The notes below the pieces were generated by a model, which searched no databases, was not told where the DNA came from, and saw only the letters and a program-made list of their open reading frames with translations. The position numbers and the translations under genes are program-made. From contig NZ_AYZB01000006.1 of the NCBI RefSeq assembly GCF_001436415.1, positions 1 to 64,000 of the forward strand: a DNA stretch of 64,000 bases, given 5' to 3'. How positions within the stretch are numbered: position 1 is the stretch's first letter; every line of letters begins with the position of its first letter. This DNA comes from Latilactobacillus graminis DSM 20719. GTDB taxonomy: Bacteria; Bacillota; Bacilli; Lactobacillales; Lactobacillaceae. This document shows, in pieces, positions 8,989 through 18,404 of the stretch.

Positions 8989-9570
8989 CTATTTGGTAAG
9001 CGGTTTTTGCATGTGCTGCTTTAACCACGGTAGAATCCGTAAATACAAAACAGCAAATACCACCGTTACTAGCGCACCTTTTATTAAATTAAACGGAATC
9101 AATCCAAATAAAATGTATTTGGTTGTCGACATCCCCAGATTTAAACCCATCAATTTAATATAAAGTGGTAGGATGAACAGCCAATTAGCAAATGACATGA
9201 AAGTCGCCATACTAACAGCACCGGCACCCCCAGCAAGTACTTGGCCAGCCAACACGTTCGATTGTCGTTTAAATAAATAATAAAATGGGAACATGTAACA
9301 GATCGATGCCAAGACACCGGCAAAGTCACCAACTAAACTAGGTAAGCTGGCGCCGGTCATGATGAAATGAAGCATTGAGCGAATCAACGCGACCCCAATA
9401 CCACCAACTGGACCATAGACAAACGCGCCTAATAGGACAAGCACGTCACTAAAATCAATCTTTAAAAATGGGAACGCGAGAATAATCGGAAATTCAAAAA
9501 ACATGACAACAAACGAAATTGCGCCCAGCATGGCGACACCAATCATCATCCGAACTTTTGAAACTTGCAT
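8989..9570 (-). CDS. ribU: Riboflavin ECF transporter substrate-binding subunit RibU
   Basis: A 193-residue integral membrane protein with about six hydrophobic helices and the RibU/S-component pattern: MMIGVAMLGAISFVVMFFEFP near the N-terminus and the DFSDVLVLLGAFVYGPVGG loop (about residues 35-55). It binds riboflavin and works with the shared EcfA/EcfA'/EcfT energising module, which is not in this window. A longer frame begins at the end of the upstream terminator; the ATG at 9570, six bases after GGAGGGTG, is the real start. The FMN riboswitch upstream independently supports riboflavin transport. Confidence 0.93.
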   Translation of the reverse strand: MQVSKVRMMIGVAMLGAISFVVMFFEFPIILAFPFLKIDFSDVLVLLGAFVYGPVGGIGVALIRSMLHFIMTGASLPSLVGDFAGVLASICYMFPFYYLFKRQSNVLAGQVLAGGAGAVSMATFMSFANWLFILPLYIKLMGLNLGMSTTKYILFGLIPFNLIKGALVTVVFAVLYLRILPWLKQHMQKPLTK

Positions 9571-9630
9571 CAATAACACCCTCCAAATGAGGTTGCCTTC
9601 ATCAGCGGGCTTCACCAAGTTTGATTGCAT

Positions 9631-9668
9631 AAAAAAGGTCTGTTAACCAGGGTTGATTAACAGACCTT
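9631..9668 (-). terminator. Riboswitch expression-platform terminator
   Basis: A 12-bp stem (arms 9635-9646 and 9657-9668) followed on the minus strand by six T, lying between the RFN element and the ribU start. This is the expected transcription-attenuation platform: FMN binding should favour this hairpin and shut off ribU. Confidence 0.88.
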
Positions 9669-9698
9669 ACTTGCATACATTCATACCCAAATAAGCCC

Positions 9699-9828
9699 TA
9701 TCTTCTTCCATCTAGACTTTCACTATCGGTACTGGGATTACACCAGTTCAGCCACCACAAGCATCAACATTGCAGCAGGTCGCGGACTTTTACCGCCGGT
9801 CGGGAATTACACCCTGCCCCTGAAGACG
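9699..9828 (-). promoter_or_regulatory. FMN riboswitch (RFN element)
   Basis: The minus strand contains the nearly invariant RFN core: GGGGCAGGGTGTAATTCCC, then GACCGGCGGTA, AAAGTCCGCGA, CTGGTGTAATCCCAG, CCGATAGTGAAAGTC and a closing GATGGAAGAAGA that pairs with the 5' GTCTTC. All helices of the six-stem junction can be traced. It senses flavin mononucleotide and controls ribU through the terminator at 9631-9668. Confidence 0.96.
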
Positions 9829-9853
9829 AACCATTAATATTTAACTCGCAATT

Positions 9854-9882
9854 ATCATAGCAAATCGACATTCCAAAAGCAA
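9854..9882 (-). promoter_or_regulatory. Promoter of the riboswitch-ribU transcript
   Basis: TTGCTT, a 17-bp spacer and TATGAT on the minus strand, placed about 20 bp before the first riboswitch helix. Confidence 0.7.
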
Positions 9883-9886
9883 CTAA

Positions 9887-10651
9887 TTAGTAACGGCGTT
9901 TAGGTTTATTTTTATGGGTTGGTTTTTCATTTTGCTCCGCAATTTTCTTGAACTCAGCAACTTCAATCGGTTTCAAAGCACGATATTCGCCTGAAACTAG
10001 CCCATCTAACGTTAAAAAGCCGTATGTTTCCCGTTTTAATTTTGTTACGGGTAGCCCAACAGCTGCAAGCATATTTTTAACTTGATGATTCATCCCTTCA
10101 TGAATCGTTACACTTAAAATTGCGGTGTTCTTACGCCGGTCAGTGGAAATCACTTTTACTTTCGCAGGAGCCGTTTTACGTTTTTCTAAAACAATACCTT
10201 TACGTAATTGGCGTAACATATCAGTCGTTGGTAACCCACCAACTTTAGCAATGTACGTCTTGTCCACTTTATATTTAGGATGCATCATCATGTTGGCAAA
10301 ATCGCCATCATTAGTTAATAGTAACAAACCCGATGTATCATAATCTAGACGACCAATTGGATAAACCCGTTCAACAATATCATCAAGATATTCAGTCACA
10401 ACCCGCCGTTTTTTATCATCAGTAACTGCAGAAATTACTTGTCTTGGTTTATACAAAACATAGTAAACTTTGCGTTCGCGCGTTAACGGCACCCCATCGA
10501 CTTCAATATGGTCACTAGTACTATCGACTTTAATCCCCATTTCCTTCACTACTTCTCCATTTAAAGTCACGTGGCCCGTTGCAATTAGCGTTTCTGCTTT
10601 TCGTCTGGAAGCAACGCCTGCGTTTGCAATCACTTTTTGTAATCGTTCCAT
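9887..10651 (-). CDS. rluB: Ribosomal large-subunit pseudouridine synthase B
   Basis: A 254-residue RsuA-family enzyme that isomerises a uridine in helix 89 of 23S rRNA. An S4-like RNA-binding domain (about residues 1-48, RLQKVIANAGVASRRKAE) precedes the catalytic domain with the GRLDYDTSGLLLLTNDG motif (about 99-115), whose Asp is the catalytic nucleophile. The C-terminus is a basic tail. The start ATG directly abuts the scpB stop, so the two are transcribed and probably translated together. The family is certain; the exact site specificity is inferred from homologues. Confidence 0.93.
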   Translation of the reverse strand: MERLQKVIANAGVASRRKAETLIATGHVTLNGEVVKEMGIKVDSTSDHIEVDGVPLTRERKVYYVLYKPRQVISAVTDDKKRRVVTEYLDDIVERVYPIGRLDYDTSGLLLLTNDGDFANMMMHPKYKVDKTYIAKVGGLPTTDMLRQLRKGIVLEKRKTAPAKVKVISTDRRKNTAILSVTIHEGMNHQVKNMLAAVGLPVTKLKRETYGFLTLDGLVSGEYRALKPIEVAEFKKIAEQNEKPTHKNKPKRRY

Positions 10652-11281
10652 TTATTGTTCTCCTTTGGACGTCTCTTGTGACGTCGTTTCTGCTTCATTT
10701 AACGTCTTTTCGAACTGACGATAGTACAAGTCGGCTGAATCATTGACCGTGGTATCCACTTGAGCATCCAGTGCTAGTTGCTCAAGTGGTGGCAATTCAT
10801 TAAGTGACTTAAGGCCAAAGTAATCTAAAAAATAGGCACTGGTTCCATATAAAATTGGCCGACCAGGCGCTTCTTTTCGACCCTTCTCGTCGACTAACCG
10901 GCGCGCTAATAATGTTTGAATAGCACCACTACTTTGAACCCCACGCACTTCATCAATTTCAATTCGTGTCGTCGGTTGTCGATAGACAATAATTGCCAAT
11001 ACCTCAAGTGCTGCTTGGCTGATACTAGTTGATACCGGCCCATCAAAATAGCTCTTCAATAATGTTGCGTATTCTTTCTTAGTCACTAACTTATAGATTT
11101 CTTCAGCTTGAATCAGGTTCAAACCTGATTCGATATTACCGCGGTAACGATTGGCTAATTTTTCCAATAATTGCCGCACTGCTGGTTCATCAAGATGAAT
11201 TAGCTGGGCGATTTGCTTCAGTGCAATGCCTTCATCTCCAGCAACGTATAATAAACTTTCAATTTCAGCGAGATGATTCAA
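10652..11281 (-). CDS. scpB: Segregation and condensation protein B
   Basis: ScpB is the winged-helix kite subunit of the SMC-ScpAB condensin that organises replicated chromosomes. The 209-residue protein has two winged-helix domains (about residues 1-85 and 90-170), with ESLLYVAGDEG near the start and QAALEVLAIIVYRQP TTRIEIDEVRG in the second. The C-terminal tail is poorly conserved. It overlaps the end of scpA by 17 bp, as is typical for this pair. Confidence 0.95.
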   Translation of the reverse strand: MNHLAEIESLLYVAGDEGIALKQIAQLIHLDEPAVRQLLEKLANRYRGNIESGLNLIQAEEIYKLVTKKEYATLLKSYFDGPVSTSISQAALEVLAIIVYRQPTTRIEIDEVRGVQSSGAIQTLLARRLVDEKGRKEAPGRPILYGTSAYFLDYFGLKSLNELPPLEQLALDAQVDTTVNDSADLYYRQFEKTLNEAETTSQETSKGEQ

Positions 11282-12017
11282 CTGAAATGCCCTCCTTCAA
11301 CCCAACCATCATTGGCGCATCATAGTTGGTTTGTTCGCAAATAATTTTTCGATCCTTCATCAATTCCAATACGGCTAAAAAGGTGGTCACAATCTCATCA
11401 CGATCATTATGGTTTAACACCAATGCTTCAAATGGTACCGGTTGTGCTGCCAAATGGGCAACAATCCAAGTCATCTTATCCGTGATCGAAATTTCATCAT
11501 TTTGGACCGTTTTAAAAACCGGTCGTTTTACCTGTGCTGCCATTAGCATTTTAGAAACAACAAGCGCTAAATCACGGGGCTTAATAACTCCCCGCGCTAG
11601 TGGAACGAACTCTTCAGTGGGATTGCTGCTAGCCGGCTTGGCAAACAACTGTTGCCGTTGCAATTCCCGTTCTTGTAAAACCGTGGCAACCTTTTGAAAA
11701 GCCTGATAAGTTAATAATTGATCCACCAATTCTTGACGAGGGTCGACATACGTTTCAATGACTTCTTCAGCTATTTCCGGCGATTTTGGTAAAAGTAACT
11801 TACTTTTAATCTTCATTAGCGTTGCTGCCATTACTAAATAATCACCCGCAATATCGAGTTTCATTACTTGCATTTGGTGCAAGTAATCAAGATACTGCGC
11901 GGTGATTTCAGCAATCGGAATATCATATATATCAATCTTAGTTTGCTTAATTAAATGTAGTAATAAATCGAGTGGTCCTTCAAAATCAGTTAAGACCAAT
12001 GTTAATTGTTCAGCCAT
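11265..12017 (-). CDS. scpA: Segregation and condensation protein A
   Basis: ScpA is the kleisin subunit bridging the two SMC heads. The 250-residue protein has the conserved N-terminal FEGPLDLLLHLI motif (about residues 12-23), followed by DIYDIPIAEIT and the YLVMAATLMKIKSKLLLP helix (about 60-78). The C-terminal winged helix starts near residue 170. It precedes scpB with overlapping frames and follows ribT by eight bases. Confidence 0.96.
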   Translation of the reverse strand: MAEQLTLVLTDFEGPLDLLLHLIKQTKIDIYDIPIAEITAQYLDYLHQMQVMKLDIAGDYLVMAATLMKIKSKLLLPKSPEIAEEVIETYVDPRQELVDQLLTYQAFQKVATVLQERELQRQQLFAKPASSNPTEEFVPLARGVIKPRDLALVVSKMLMAAQVKRPVFKTVQNDEISITDKMTWIVAHLAAQPVPFEALVLNHNDRDEIVTTFLAVLELMKDRKIICEQTNYDAPMMVGLKEGISVESSR

Positions 12018-12025
12018 TGATTAAT

Positions 12026-12394
12026 CTAGTCCGTTTCTTTATTCTGCTGATGTTCCCACTTGGCAATCAATGGTGCGGTCTCTAAAGACCCCATCACCCG
12101 ATTTTCGGGATAAAGCGCCGCTAATTCATCTAGAACGACAAAATAGTTCTCAGCGCTCCGTTCAGACGGATTAAGTGAAATGTGTCGCACTAAGATATAA
12201 TCCGTACCAAGTTCAATTCCTACAATTCCCGCAAAATCACCAGCTTCATTACGCCATAAATATAAATTACGTTGTTCATCTGACGCATAAAGGGCCAATT
12301 CAGCTTGGACATGACTAACTTCCTTTAAATCAGGAATGAATGATAAAAAGCCCATCGCAATTTTTTCATAATCATTTTTATACTTGAATAACAT
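12026..12394 (-). CDS. ribT: RibT-like GNAT-fold protein
   Basis: About 122 residues, matching the RibT family first seen in the Bacillus riboflavin operon: N-terminal MLFKYKNDYEKIAMGFLSFIP and a GNAT-like core with VRHISLNPSERS around residues 73-84. No riboflavin biosynthetic genes are nearby and the true substrate is unknown, so 'riboflavin' in the name is historical. The first ATG of the longest frame overlaps the GGAGGTC ribosome binding site, so the ATG five bases after it was used. It sits ahead of scpA, an arrangement common in lactobacilli. Confidence 0.8.
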   Translation of the reverse strand: MLFKYKNDYEKIAMGFLSFIPDLKEVSHVQAELALYASDEQRNLYLWRNEAGDFAGIVGIELGTDYILVRHISLNPSERSAENYFVVLDELAALYPENRVMGSLETAPLIAKWEHQQNKETD

Positions 12395-12432
12395 GTTGAC
12401 CTCCATTGATCAAACAAAATTCTAATAGCATT

Positions 12433-12461
12433 ACTCTACCATAGTTTATAGGGCGCGACAA
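12433..12461 (-). promoter_or_regulatory. Possible promoter for ribT-scpA-scpB-rluB
   Basis: TTGTCG, a 17-bp spacer and TAGAGT on the minus strand in the 74-bp xerD-ribT gap. It would let the segregation genes be expressed apart from the upstream xerD genes. Confidence 0.45.
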
Positions 12462-12468
12462 ATCCAAA

Positions 12469-13353
12469 TTAATCGCGCGGATGACTCCGTTGGTATACTT
12501 CTGTTAAATGCTTTTTGCTGATATGTGTATATATTTGCGTGGTTGAAATATCGGCATGCCCCAATAATTCTTGGACAACTCGTAAATCAGCGCCGTTTTC
12601 TAATAATACCGTGGCAAATGAATGGCGTAACGTATGCGGTGTAACATCTTTTTCAATGCCCGCTGCGCGCACGTGTTCCTTAAGTTTCTTCCAAATTCCT
12701 TGACGAGTTAGCCCGTGACCATGAAAATTAACAAATAAATAAGGTGTCAAACGCCCCTTAGTCAATTGGTTACGGCTATGTTCAAGGTATTGATTAATCC
12801 ACTCAATTGCCATATCGCCAATGGGAATAATTCGTTCCTTATTCCCTTTACCTAGTGTCTGAATTAAGCCTAGTGACAAATGCAAATCAGCCATCTTCAG
12901 ATGAATCAACTCGCTAACTCGTAACCCCGTTGCATATAAAACCTCTAGAATTGCTCGATCGCGTAATCCAAGTACCGTACTCGTATCCGGGGCTGCCAAT
13001 AGTCGCTCAATTTCAGCCGATGATAAGACAGCTGGTAGGTGACGGCCTTGTTTGGGAGAATCGATCTGGAGCATCGGATTTTGCGTAATCTTTTTTTCAC
13101 GAGCTAGATACTGATAGAATTTGCGCAAAGTTGAAACACTACGGGTTATACTACTTTGCGCCTTATGCGCATTTGTTTGGGCCTGTAAGTAATTCATAAT
13201 AAGAAACCGATCTTCTGTAAAAGTTGTCACCTGCTGCGCTTGTAAAAATACTGCAAACTGCTGTAAATCTTGCCGATAACTCTGCCGTGTATTCTCGGAA
13301 AGCCCCCGTTCAACTTTTAAATAGTGTAAATAATCTTGAATTAAATCGTTCAT
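12469..13353 (-). CDS. xerD: Site-specific tyrosine recombinase XerD
   Basis: XerD resolves chromosome dimers at dif sites together with a XerC/XerS partner. The 294-residue protein has a SAM-like N-terminal core-binding domain (about residues 1-85) and a catalytic domain with Arg in LYATGLRVSELIHL (about 143-156), HTLRHSFATVLLENGADL (about 240-257), LLGHADISTTQIYTH (about 262-276) and the Tyr nucleophile in the last of these. All catalytic residues are present. A chromosomal core gene setting beside fur and scpAB argues against a phage or transposon integrase. Confidence 0.95.
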   Translation of the reverse strand: MNDLIQDYLHYLKVERGLSENTRQSYRQDLQQFAVFLQAQQVTTFTEDRFLIMNYLQAQTNAHKAQSSITRSVSTLRKFYQYLAREKKITQNPMLQIDSPKQGRHLPAVLSSAEIERLLAAPDTSTVLGLRDRAILEVLYATGLRVSELIHLKMADLHLSLGLIQTLGKGNKERIIPIGDMAIEWINQYLEHSRNQLTKGRLTPYLFVNFHGHGLTRQGIWKKLKEHVRAAGIEKDVTPHTLRHSFATVLLENGADLRVVQELLGHADISTTQIYTHISKKHLTEVYQRSHPRD

Positions 13354-13365
13354 GTGTTTCCTCTT

Positions 13366-13881
13366 TTACAACTGTGTCAAATCAATTTGACGACTAGTAT
13401 CAAGCTGATTATCTGGCAATCCATTTTGCTGATTTAATTGCTGACATCGCGCACAGATGCCATGAAACGTTAACCGGTGATCTAACACCGAAAATGCATA
13501 ACCTACACGTACCTGTTGTTCAACAGCGATCAACAAGTCCATGTGAATCTCCTCAACCACGCCACATTGCAGACATAATAAATGGTGGTGAAAATGCTGA
13601 TGATTGCTCTCACATAAGTCGTAGTGCATCATTCCATCTTCGATGAACTGCACTTTATCCAATACGTGTAATTCCGTCAACATTTCAAGAGTCCGATATA
13701 CAGTAGCCAATCCAATTTCTGGAACAACTGCTTTAGTCGCTATAAAAATCTGTTCAGCACTCAAATGGGCTTGCACTTGATCTAAAATAACCGCGATCGT
13801 TGCTGTCCGCTGTGCCGTTATTTTATAGCCGGCTGCTTGTAACTGTTCAGCTATTCGGTCTAATTGCTCAGCTTTATCCAT
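13366..13881 (-). CDS. fur: Fur-family metal-responsive regulator
   Basis: A 171-residue dimeric repressor with an N-terminal winged helix (about residues 1-85: KITAQRTATIAVI, EIGLATVYRTLEML) and a C-terminal metal domain with a His-rich loop (HQHFHHHLLC) and two CxxC pairs (CLQC near 100, CARC near 142) that would hold structural zinc. The sequence alone does not decide between iron (Fur), zinc (Zur) and peroxide (PerR) sensing. It lies between cvfB and xerD, 12 bp before xerD, as in several lactobacilli. The symbol is used in the family sense. Confidence 0.85.
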   Translation of the reverse strand: MDKAEQLDRIAEQLQAAGYKITAQRTATIAVILDQVQAHLSAEQIFIATKAVVPEIGLATVYRTLEMLTELHVLDKVQFIEDGMMHYDLCESNHQHFHHHLLCLQCGVVEEIHMDLLIAVEQQVRVGYAFSVLDHRLTFHGICARCQQLNQQNGLPDNQLDTSRQIDLTQL

Positions 13882-13914
13882 TTAGCAACTTCCTTTTCAA
13901 TCATTCACAAAAGA

Positions 13915-14823
13915 CTAGTCTTGCGTCTGGTCACCTGTAATCGGGGTAATCTCAGCTTGACCTTTGGCAGTTAAAGTTGTTTGGCCTTCAGCTTGTAGAA
14001 TCAAACCATTCTTCATTAGTCGACCCAATGCTCGTTTAAAACTTCCTTTACTAATCCCAAAGTAACGCTTAATTGCATCTGGATCACTCCGGTCTGTGTA
14101 TGGCATCGTATAATCTGGTTGACGTTTCAAAACCGCCATAATCATTTCGGCATCATCACCAATTTCTTCATACGCCCGTGGCTTCAAACTAACATTCAAG
14201 CTACCCTCAGGACGGACCCCAATGACCCGACCTTTAACTTGCTGACCCAAACGTGGTTCAGCTTCTCGTTCTGACGGATGAATAAAGCCAATGTAAAAAT
14301 CATCCGTCAAAATAAACGTCCCAGCTAGTTTCAACCGATAAACCATCCCCATAATATCTTGATTTTTCATCTCGGGTTTGGCACTTTTTGAAATGGAGCG
14401 AAAGATGCTTTCATCAGCCAACTGGCCCCACATCCGTCCTTTTTGATCAACTTCGATTGCAATCATTAAATGATCACCTGGTTTTGGCCACAATTTCGTG
14501 ATAGTCGGCAGAATATCTAAGGAAACCACAATATCCTTATCTGGTAAACCAATATTGACGAAAACGCCTAAGTCACGACGTGTTTCAACCACTTCACCAA
14601 AGGCATAATGTCCCACTCGTGATTTAGGAATCAATGTCGATAAAATTAATTCTCGACTAGAATTTTCATAAGCAAAACCGGTAACTGTTTCTCCGATTAT
14701 CAGTTCCGTTGTTAAATTTTCTTTTTTTAATTCAAATGTGACACCCTCTTTTTGGGCGAAGAATGTTGTTTCATCTTCATCCGTGACTAAAGCTGTAATC
14801 ACTTGTCCGATTAATTCGTTCAT
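13915..14823 (-). CDS. cvfB: S1-domain RNA-binding protein CvfB
   Basis: A 302-residue protein of the CvfB/YitL family: three S1-like domains (about residues 1-65, 68-140, 150-215, with the middle one holding LGVFVNIGLPDKDIVVSLDILP) and a C-terminal winged helix (RYFGISKGSFKRALGRLMKNGLI, about 250-272). In staphylococci it affects virulence-gene expression through RNA binding; here a general RNA-binding role is the safe reading. The ATG start follows GAGGTCAGTT. It is the third gene of a DUF441-cvfB-fur-xerD series with short gaps. Confidence 0.87.
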   Translation of the reverse strand: MNELIGQVITALVTDEDETTFFAQKEGVTFELKKENLTTELIIGETVTGFAYENSSRELILSTLIPKSRVGHYAFGEVVETRRDLGVFVNIGLPDKDIVVSLDILPTITKLWPKPGDHLMIAIEVDQKGRMWGQLADESIFRSISKSAKPEMKNQDIMGMVYRLKLAGTFILTDDFYIGFIHPSEREAEPRLGQQVKGRVIGVRPEGSLNVSLKPRAYEEIGDDAEMIMAVLKRQPDYTMPYTDRSDPDAIKRYFGISKGSFKRALGRLMKNGLILQAEGQTTLTAKGQAEITPITGDQTQD

Positions 14824-14847
14824 AACTGACCTCTTTTTTCGTATTAA

Positions 14848-15309
14848 TTAATGCAATGGCACTAAATTAAAAACTGTTAAAATTGTGTATGTAATCCCCG
14901 CTGCAATTACCGGTCCAGCAGCAACCCCCTTTAAAAAAACAACTCCCATAATCGTCCCAAAAACTAAAGCAACTGTCATTTCTGGACTAGCAGCTAATAA
15001 GCCAACCCCTTTGGCCGATAAAACAGCCACTAACACCCCACAGCCAACCGCAATGAACCCTGCTGGTGTTTTAAAAGCACTAATTAAGTCTTTGATGCCA
15101 ATCTGCCCCGTCGCAATTGGCACCAAAATGGCGACAGAAATGACCGTTACACCCCAATTAATGCCTTTTGCTTGAACGATTGGTAATATTTTATTTGAAA
15201 CGGGAAATAATTTCAACACTAATACAACCGCAGTTGCAATTATTAAAGATTGATTTTTTGCTAATAGGGCGACAACTAAAATTGCCGCTAAAAATACCCA
15301 ACTTTCCAT
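14848..15309 (-). CDS. DUF441 family membrane protein
   Basis: A 153-residue very hydrophobic protein with about four membrane helices ([19 protein letters not shown] at the start). Family length is about 150 residues. The longest frame adds 26 non-conserved residues; the ATG five bases after GGAGGTTCAC fits both the ribosome binding site and the family start. Function is unknown. It may head the cvfB-fur-xerD operon. Confidence 0.82.
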   Translation of the reverse strand: MESWVFLAAILVVALLAKNQSLIIATAVVLVLKLFPVSNKILPIVQAKGINWGVTVISVAILVPIATGQIGIKDLISAFKTPAGFIAVGCGVLVAVLSAKGVGLLAASPEMTVALVFGTIMGVVFLKGVAAGPVIAAGITYTILTVFNLVPLH

Positions 15310-15414
15310 GTGAACCTCCACTAAAGTCTCCCTACCATTGTACCGATAAATCGTCTGTTTGTCAGTATTTTCAGAAAAGTAATTCAATAAATCACCGTTT
15401 TAAACACCGCTTTA

Positions 15415-15451
15415 ACCAAAAAAACCGCCTCAAAAAACGAGGCGGTTTTTT
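15415..15451 (-). terminator. Rho-independent terminator of pyk
   Basis: AAAACCGCCTC / GAGGCGGTTTT stem with a short A-rich loop and T-runs on both sides, 20 bp past the pyk stop. Confidence 0.9.
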
Positions 15452-15471
15452 CATTCATTATTAGTTAGTGC

Positions 15472-17232
15472 TTAAAGTGCATTAGTAGCACCGCGGTAAA
15501 CAATCCCACGACGTGAATCAACTGTCACAACTTCGCCATCTTTGATAGCATCCGTTGCATCTTTAGCACCAACAACCACTGGAATTCCCATAGCAATCCC
15601 AACCACTGCCGCGTGTGATGTTAATCCACCATTTTCGACAACGATCGCACTTGATTTTTCAATCGCTGGTAAATAATCTTTATCAGTTGATTTAACCACT
15701 AAGATGCCGCCATCGATTGCCTTTTCAGCAGCTTCTTTAGCGTTAGTAGCAACCACTGCCTTACCAACGATTGTTTCATCACCAACACCTTGACCTTGCG
15801 TTAATTTTGAGCCAATTAATTGGATTTTCATCACGTTTGTTGTGCCACGTTCGCCGACTGGCACACCAGCAGTAATCAAGATTAGGTCGCCTTCTTTAGC
15901 AAAGCCATGTTCTTGAGCTGTTTGGGTTGCTAAGTTGAACATATCATCTGTATTAGCAGGTTTCTTAGCAATAACTGGATATACACCATAGTTAACTGTC
16001 AAGCCACGACGTGTCCGTTCGTCGAATGTAACGGCTAAGATATCAGCTTGTGGGCGGTATTTAGAAATCATCCGTGCTGTCGAACCAGATTCGGTAGCAG
16101 CGACGATTGTTTTGATTCCTAAATTACGTGCAGTATGTGCAACAGCTTGGCCAATTGATTCTGTTAAGTTAGTCTTGCTGTACGTTTTCAATGCGTATGC
16201 ATCGCGATCTGTTAATGATTTTTCAGTTCTTTCATCAATGCGGGCCATTGTTGCAACAGCTTCTACTGGGTAGTCACCGTTAGCACTTTCGCCTGAAAGC
16301 ATGGTTGCATCAGTGCCATCAATTACAGCATTAGCAACGTCGTTAACTTCAGCACGTGTAGGACGTGGATTTTCTTGCATTGAATCCAACATTTGGGTAG
16401 CTGTGATAACTGGTTTGCCAATTGCATTACATTTCTTAATCAAGCTCTTTTGAACGAAAGGTACGTTTTCAAATGGAATTTCAACCCCCATGTCACCACG
16501 AGCAATCATCAAACCATCGGAAACTTTCATGATATCATCAATGTTGTCAATTCCTTCTTGTGATTCAATCTTAGGGAAGATTTGAACGTGTTCCATGTGT
16601 TTTTCTTCTAATAATTCACGGATATCTAAAACATCTTGAGGTTTACGAACAAAACTAGCTGCGATAAAGTTAATTTCGTGGTCCAAACCAAAACGGATGT
16701 CACTAGCATCTTTTTCAGTGATACCAGGCAAGTTGATTGAAACACCAGGTGCGTTAACACCCTTACGTGAGCCAACCATCCCATCGTTTTGAACTTCAGT
16801 CACAAGTTCTTTGTTTGCTTCGTCTTTTTCAATAATTTTAAGATCCACTAAACCATCATCGATTAAAACGTGTCCACCAACGTGTGTATCGTCGTATAGA
16901 CCAGGATAAGTAACGGCAATCTTTTCAGGCGTTCCTTCAAGCGTATCGTCCATTGAAATACGTACCACTTCACCAGTGTGTAATTCAAATTTCTTACCTT
17001 GTTGAACAGTTGTTCGAATCTCAGCACCTTTGGTATCTAACATGATACCAACTGTTTTACCAGTGATTTTTTCAGCTTCATGAACCATATTCATCCGGCC
17101 CAAATGTTCTTCATGGTCACCATGAGAGAAGTTAAAGCGGAATACATTAGCACCTGCTTCGATTAATTTTGCAATTGTGTCAACATTATTACTTGCGGGT
17201 CCAAGTGTACTTACGATTTTGGTTTTTTTCAT
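15472..17232 (-). CDS. pyk: Pyruvate kinase
   Basis: Catalyses phosphoenolpyruvate + ADP to pyruvate + ATP, the last step of glycolysis. The 586-residue protein starts MKKTKIVSTLGPASNN and contains FRFNFSHGDHEEH, the MIARGDMGVEIP active-site motif (about residues 250-261) and ITATQMLDSM. Like bacillar and lactobacillar enzymes, it carries a C-terminal PEP-utiliser-like extension (about 475-586, with ENGGLTSHAAVVG). The longest frame adds 17 residues; AAAGGAGA upstream selects this ATG. It is 81 bp downstream of pfkA in the classical pfk-pyk operon. Confidence 0.97.
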   Translation of the reverse strand: MKKTKIVSTLGPASNNVDTIAKLIEAGANVFRFNFSHGDHEEHLGRMNMVHEAEKITGKTVGIMLDTKGAEIRTTVQQGKKFELHTGEVVRISMDDTLEGTPEKIAVTYPGLYDDTHVGGHVLIDDGLVDLKIIEKDEANKELVTEVQNDGMVGSRKGVNAPGVSINLPGITEKDASDIRFGLDHEINFIAASFVRKPQDVLDIRELLEEKHMEHVQIFPKIESQEGIDNIDDIMKVSDGLMIARGDMGVEIPFENVPFVQKSLIKKCNAIGKPVITATQMLDSMQENPRPTRAEVNDVANAVIDGTDATMLSGESANGDYPVEAVATMARIDERTEKSLTDRDAYALKTYSKTNLTESIGQAVAHTARNLGIKTIVAATESGSTARMISKYRPQADILAVTFDERTRRGLTVNYGVYPVIAKKPANTDDMFNLATQTAQEHGFAKEGDLILITAGVPVGERGTTNVMKIQLIGSKLTQGQGVGDETIVGKAVVATNAKEAAEKAIDGGILVVKSTDKDYLPAIEKSSAIVVENGGLTSHAAVVGIAMGIPVVVGAKDATDAIKDGEVVTVDSRRGIVYRGATNAL

Positions 17233-17313
17233 AAGTGGAATCTCTCCTTTTATGTCTGTTTTTTTAAAAGACTTTTCAGTCATTTTAACGAATTTAAATG
17301 TGAAACGATAAAT

Positions 17314-18336
<1,023 letters not shown>

Positions 18337-18366
18337 TTATCACTTTTCAGAAAATAAGTCTTGTCT

Positions 18367-18386
18367 TTTGCGAATTTTTTCGCAAA
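18367..18386. repeat. Perfect palindrome upstream of pfkA
   Basis: Two 8-bp arms (TTTGCGAA / TTCGCAAA) flank TTTT in the 131-bp dnaE-pfkA gap. It could be a weak dnaE terminator hairpin or an operator for the glycolytic operon; it has no proper T-tract on the minus strand. A -10-like GATAAT lies about 40 bp downstream on the minus strand. Confidence 0.55.
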
Positions 18387-18404
18387 GAACCCTCAATTTG
18401 TTTA

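Noticed and set aside
12469-13353. Tyrosine recombinase as sign of an integrated element
   Set aside because: It is the core XerD type, surrounded by housekeeping genes, with no att-like repeats, phage genes or tRNA nearby.
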